A DNA stretch of 64,000 nucleotides from JASEGV01 sp947085405 (GTDB lineage: Bacteria; Bacteroidota; Ignavibacteria; UBA10030; BY39). The first letter of the stretch is position 1. Each line of letters begins with the position of its first letter. Shown here piece after piece: positions 60,540-64,000 of the stretch. The stretch lies in NCBI GenBank assembly GCA_947085405.1, contig CAMTWO010000035.1, positions 1 through 64,000 on the forward strand, read 5' to 3'. Position numbers and translations under genes: made by a program. The notes under the pieces were generated by a model, which had not been told where the DNA came from, made no database searches, and saw nothing but the letters and a program-made list of their open reading frames with translations.

Positions 60540-62801
60540 ATGAAAATTACAATGCGTTTGATATTTTCGTTACTTTTAGTAGCAATATTAGTTGCAAGTG
60601 TATTTTCATATTTTCAAATTCGCCTCGAGAGACAGGACCAGATTGAAGAACTCAATCGCCGCTGTATTTTATTGGCGGAGAGTCTTCAGGAATCCATCAA
60701 AAATTTACTTCCCCCTAATTATAAAACAAAGTTAAATCAATTAGTCGAAAAATTTGGTAATCGGGAACGACTTTATGGAATTGTAATATACGATGATCAA
60801 AACGATATTTTAGCCATAACTCCAGGGCTTACAGTTAAAATTCCTGAACATATAGCACAGCTAAAATCTTCATTTGATGAAGACACAACAAAATATTCTG
60901 TTGAAACTTTACATAGTAAAGAAATTCATACCTATATCTATCTTATGAAGGAGGATGGGAAAGTACTCGGGAAGCTGGGGCTTTTTCATGACATTTCATA
61001 CATTAACACGCGACTCGAAAGCATTTGGCGATATAATTTTATTCGGCTTCTGACTTTATCACTATTAATTATAGTTACTACGGTATTGGTTGTGCGTTGG
61101 AGTATAGTTGGCCCGATAGCTAAGATCGCTGAGCGGTTAAAAAATATAAGGATGGGTAAAAGCACAAAAAATATTGAAATTCCCAAAGGAGATATTTTAG
61201 GACCACTCGCTACCGAAGTAACTCATTTAGCAAAAAGTTTATCGATTGCAAGAGCAAAAGCTGAAGAGGAAGCAAGGTTAAGAATTATCGGCGAGAAGAC
61301 TTGGACGGCAGAACGATTAAAAGAACATGTGCGTATGGAATTAGGTGAAAAGAATTTAATTTTAGTTTCAAATCGAGAACCATATATGCATATCAAAAAA
61401 GGTCGAAAAATAGAAAGCATTATACCGGCGGGAGGTTTGGTTACGGCTTTAGACCCGGTGCTTCGTGCATGCGGCGGAGTGTGGGTAGCACACGGAAGCG
61501 GAGATGCCGATGTTGAGACTGCTGATAAAAATGGTAAATTAAAAGTGCCACCCGAGGAGCCACTATATACACTTAAGCGCGTTTGGTTAACCAAAGAAGA
61601 AGAAGAAGGTTACTACTATGGGTTTTCAAACGAGGGCATTTGGCCCCTCTGCCACATTACACATACCAGACCTGATTTCAGATTAGAAGATTGGATATAT
61701 TATCAAAAAGTAAACGAAAAATTTGCTGAAGCTGTTTTGGATGAAATCAAAAATGAAAGTGAACCATTAGTTCTTATTCAAGATTATCATTTTGCGTTAT
61801 TACCTTTTTTGATAAAATCAAAGAGACCCGATGCAAAAGTTGCTATATTTTGGCATATCCCTTGGCCCAACCCTGAAGCGTTTAGTATATGTCCGTGGCA
61901 AAAGGAAATTTTAGTCGGTTTATTAGGCGCCGATTTGATAGGGTTTCATATCCAGTTTCACTGCAATAATTTTTTGGAAACTGTTGATAGGGTTTTAGAA
62001 TCAAAAATTAATTGGGAACAATTTTTTGTAGAAAAAGGCGGTCAAACTACATTTGTCAAACCATTTCCGATAAGTGTTGCTTTTCCAAGTCTTCTCGATG
62101 CGCAATTCGCTGAATCCAGATCAAACGAATTAATTAAATCGGAAATATTTAATGAGTTAGGTATTGCATCCGAATATTTAGGTGTCGGAGTAGATAGGAT
62201 CGATTACACAAAGGGAATCATAGAGCGGTTTAAAGCCATCGAAAGGTTTTTCGAAAAGTATCCCAAATACATAGGAAAATTTACTTTTGTTGAATTAGGC
62301 GCGCCAAGCCGAACTCATATAAAACGTTATCACGATTTAATTGCGGAAGTAGAAACGACAGTAGAAAAAATATGCTGGAAGTTTCAATCAATAAATTGGA
62401 AACCGATTGTTTTTCTTAAAGCACATCATAGTCACCAAGATATCAACCGATATTATAAAGGTTCAGATGTGTGTATGGTTACTTCGTTACACGATGGAAT
62501 GAATTTGGTGGCTAAAGAATTCGTTTCCGCGAGAAACGATGAAGATGGAGTTCTTATTTTAAGCCAGTTTACCGGTGCATCAAGAGAATTACAGGATGCT
62601 ATAATGGTAAATCCTTATGATACTGAACAAATGGCTGATACGATACATACCGCTTTAAATATGAAGGTTGAAGAGAGAAAAGAAAGGATGCAGCATCTTC
62701 GCGGTGTAATAAGAGAACGAAATATTTACAGATGGGCTGGTAATTTAGTTTCAACATTAAATCGAATTCGAATTTCAAAAGCTGTCGAAGAACCAGTTTG
62801 A
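60540..62801 (+). CDS. otsA: Membrane sensor (TM-extracytoplasmic-TM-HAMP) fused to trehalose-6-phosphate synthase
   Basis: The 753-aa protein starts like a histidine kinase or chemoreceptor. TM1 spans about residues 6-25, an extracytoplasmic domain follows to about 165, TM2 spans about 166-186 and a HAMP-like linker and coiled coil spans 187-265. In place of a kinase it continues with a GT20 trehalose-6-phosphate synthase (about 272-740). GT20 motifs are NREPYMH, IPAGGLVTALDP, QDYHFALLP, FWHIPWPNPEAF, GVDRIDYTKGI and SLHDGMNLVAKEFVS. It should make trehalose-6-phosphate from UDP- or ADP-glucose and glucose-6-phosphate at the membrane. I chose ATG 60540 because AAAAGG lies 7 nt before it and TM1 follows; the longer upstream frame has no such signal. 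Confidence 0.92.
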   Translation: MKITMRLIFSLLLVAILVASVFSYFQIRLERQDQIEELNRRCILLAESLQESIKNLLPPNYKTKLNQLVEKFGNRERLYGIVIYDDQNDILAITPGLTVKIPEHIAQLKSSFDEDTTKYSVETLHSKEIHTYIYLMKEDGKVLGKLGLFHDISYINTRLESIWRYNFIRLLTLSLLIIVTTVLVVRWSIVGPIAKIAERLKNIRMGKSTKNIEIPKGDILGPLATEVTHLAKSLSIARAKAEEEARLRIIGEKTWTAERLKEHVRMELGEKNLILVSNREPYMHIKKGRKIESIIPAGGLVTALDPVLRACGGVWVAHGSGDADVETADKNGKLKVPPEEPLYTLKRVWLTKEEEEGYYYGFSNEGIWPLCHITHTRPDFRLEDWIYYQKVNEKFAEAVLDEIKNESEPLVLIQDYHFALLPFLIKSKRPDAKVAIFWHIPWPNPEAFSICPWQKEILVGLLGADLIGFHIQFHCNNFLETVDRVLESKINWEQFFVEKGGQTTFVKPFPISVAFPSLLDAQFAESRSNELIKSEIFNELGIASEYLGVGVDRIDYTKGIIERFKAIERFFEKYPKYIGKFTFVELGAPSRTHIKRYHDLIAEVETTVEKICWKFQSINWKPIVFLKAHHSHQDINRYYKGSDVCMVTSLHDGMNLVAKEFVSARNDEDGVLILSQFTGASRELQDAIMVNPYDTEQMADTIHTALNMKVEERKERMQHLRGVIRERNIYRWAGNLVSTLNRIRISKAVEEPV

Positions 62802-62805
62802 CGAA

Positions 62806-63624
62806 ATGAAACCTAAATATTTATTCGATAAAAGAGATAGAGCCTGGAATACGCTTCAGAATGAATTGCTCAATTTGAATAGACCTATTTTTATTTTTCT
62901 GGACTATGACGGAACAATTGTTCCTATTCAAGAAAAACCTGTACAAGCAATACTCCCTGAATCTACAAGATTATTACTTGACGACATAGCTCAACATTCA
63001 AATACTTATGTTGGGATTGTCAGCGGTAGGTCGATGAAGGATATCAGAAGAATGGTAAAACTAACTTCTCTATTTTATGTAGCAAATCATGGATATGAAA
63101 TATATACAAGAAAAATTAAATGGCGTCATCCGATAGTAACTGATATTGAACCAATACTGAAAATACTCCGTACCAATTTTGAAAAGGCTCTTAAAGCAAT
63201 CCATGGTGTTTTGATTGAAAATAAAATTATAACTTTAAGTATTCATTACCGACAATTATCTGGAACTCCCGTTTCTACACTTAAAAAAATAATAAAAAGT
63301 AAAATGCAGGAGTATTCGCGTTCCCTAAAAATTTCATCAGGTAAAAAGGTTTTTGAAATCAAACCGAATATTAATTGGAACAAAGGAAAGGCAATTTTTA
63401 AACTGATAGAATTATTTAATGTTACCACCAAACCGCTCATCATTTATATTGGCGATGATAGAACGGATGAGGATGCCTTTCGGCTTTTACCAAAGGAGGC
63501 ATTTACTATCTATGTTGGTAGCAATTTCTCATCGAAAGCAAAATATTTATTAAATCACCCGAATGAAGTTATTTTATTCTTAAAGAAACTGAATCATTCC
63601 CTCGTTCTTAGAAAGGAGATGTAA
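62806..63624 (+). CDS. otsB: Trehalose-6-phosphate phosphatase
   Basis: The 272-aa HAD phosphatase removes phosphate from trehalose-6-phosphate. The nucleophile motif FLDYDGTIVPI lies near residue 33, with IVSGRSMKDI, the cap region ANHGYEIYTR and IYIGDDRTDEDAF near the end. It lies 4 nt after the OtsA fusion and completes trehalose synthesis. No signal peptide is present, so it is cytoplasmic. Confidence 0.94.
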   Translation: MKPKYLFDKRDRAWNTLQNELLNLNRPIFIFLDYDGTIVPIQEKPVQAILPESTRLLLDDIAQHSNTYVGIVSGRSMKDIRRMVKLTSLFYVANHGYEIYTRKIKWRHPIVTDIEPILKILRTNFEKALKAIHGVLIENKIITLSIHYRQLSGTPVSTLKKIIKSKMQEYSRSLKISSGKKVFEIKPNINWNKGKAIFKLIELFNVTTKPLIIYIGDDRTDEDAFRLLPKEAFTIYVGSNFSSKAKYLLNHPNEVILFLKKLNHSLVLRKEM

Positions 63625-63628
63625 TAGT

Positions 63629-64000
63629 ATGGCTAAAAACGGACCATTTTATTTCCATACCCGGCAAAACTTAATATATCTTACCGGAAGAAAAGCAAAA
63701 AATTTGAAAGAATTATTAGATGGTATTAAAGAAGCGCCCAGCTCGTCGATATATTATCATACTCATCATTATTTACAGCAGCACGAGTATTTATCGCCCG
63801 AACCGCCAAACGATTTTGCTTATTGGATAAAAAATGTTTATCAAGAGAACGTCCTGGCTGAGAGGTTAGCGAGTATGGATTTAAGAACGTTTAATAGATT
63901 AAGAGATATTCGCTTGCGGTTAATTGAGATTATTCAAGAAGTGATTAACAGTGAAGGGTTTGCCGATCGTAACGTACCTGAGGGTATGGAATTTCATTTT
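63629..64000 (+). CDS. DUF5752-like protein, 3' part outside the window
   Basis: An ATG with AGGAG 10 nt upstream opens a frame that runs past the window end (at least 124 codons). The product has FYFHTRQNLIYLTGRKAKNLKELL, SSSIYYHTHHYLQQHEYLSPEPPNDFAYW and LRDIRLRLIEIIQEV, which match my memory of the DUF5752 family. It sits 4 nt after otsB, so it belongs to the trehalose operon. The His-rich YYHTHHYLQQH segment looks like a functional site. Function unknown. Confidence 0.72.
   Translation, partial: MAKNGPFYFHTRQNLIYLTGRKAKNLKELLDGIKEAPSSSIYYHTHHYLQQHEYLSPEPPNDFAYWIKNVYQENVLAERLASMDLRTFNRLRDIRLRLIEIIQEVINSEGFADRNVPEGMEFHF

Noticed and set aside
1..64000. CRISPR array, tRNA, rRNA, prophage or complete insertion sequence
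   Set aside because: I read for regular spaced repeats, cloverleaf-like segments and transposase or phage genes and found none; only short palindromes and a MITE-like element are present.

Overview
The window is one 64 kb piece of a bacterial chromosome with moderate to low G+C. It is densely packed with genes in short operons that often overlap by 4 nt (ATGA), and TTG start codons are frequent. A secreted protein at 50237-51952 ends in a YPNPFNP-type type IX secretion (T9SS) C-terminal signal. Together with LpxH-type lipid A chemistry, outer-membrane-barrel-like proteins and many dispersed AT-rich palindromes, this points to the Bacteroidetes/Chlorobi group, most likely an Ignavibacteria-like lineage. 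That placement is inference; no rRNA or tRNA gene was seen. 

Left part (1-18 kb). A minus-strand amino-acid catabolism operon carries alanine dehydrogenase, an acetyl-CoA hydrolase/CoA-transferase family protein, a radical-SAM-like protein that has lost two of its three cluster cysteines, and a Cys/Met-metabolism PLP enzyme. rsmI and nadE follow. On the plus strand are an isoaspartyl peptidase/asparaginase, a TPR lipoprotein and a DUF58 protein. The DUF58 gene is followed by two degenerate extra copies of its own 3' end, interleaved with short palindromes. Then come a 1010-aa membrane hybrid histidine kinase (minus strand), uvrA, two uncharacterised genes and a TauE/SafE permease.

Centre left (18-27 kb). 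A ten-gene aromatic amino acid operon (trpE-G-D-C-F, DAHP synthase, trpB-A, chorismate mutase, prephenate dehydrogenase) is preceded by an exact TTGACA-N17-TATAAT promoter, a 30-codon leader ORF with 3 Trp and 7 Tyr codons, and an intrinsic terminator. I read this as a ribosome-mediated attenuator that may sense Tyr as well as Trp, matching an operon that makes both. It is one of the two most interesting things here.

Centre (27-36 kb). A radical SAM enzyme of the AmrS type with an RRKF N-terminus sits next to a membrane-embedded spermidine-synthase-like protein. An Ogg-type DNA glycosylase, a saccharopine-dehydrogenase-like protein, a cell-wall amidase, a BtuF-like lipoprotein and a ferritin follow. 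An intact antitoxin-like gene lies beside a MazF/PemK-like toxin gene cut to 25 codons.

Centre right (36-49 kb). A catabolic cluster joins a dihydropyrimidinase-like cyclic amidohydrolase, a class III CoA-transferase, a three-subunit molybdenum hydroxylase (its 2Fe-2S subunit apparently starts at ATT), the DUF2877/FdrA/DUF1116 trio (related to oxamate carbamoyltransferase), a metal-dependent cyclase-type hydrolase and an amidase. I infer a pathway that oxidises and opens an N-heterocycle, then recovers the ureido group as carbamoyl phosphate. A RelE-like toxin-antitoxin pair closes the cluster.

Right part (49-64 kb). Here lie a deoxynucleoside kinase, the T9SS cargo protein, an RsbW-like ATPase, an outer-membrane-barrel candidate, an SDR lacking the catalytic triad, a beta-CASP metallo-beta-lactamase protein, PBP1A, LpxH and a DsbD-alpha-like protein. 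A trehalose operon ends the window. Its trehalose-6-phosphate synthase is fused to a TM-extracytoplasmic-TM-HAMP sensor module and is followed by otsB and a DUF5752-like gene that runs off the end.
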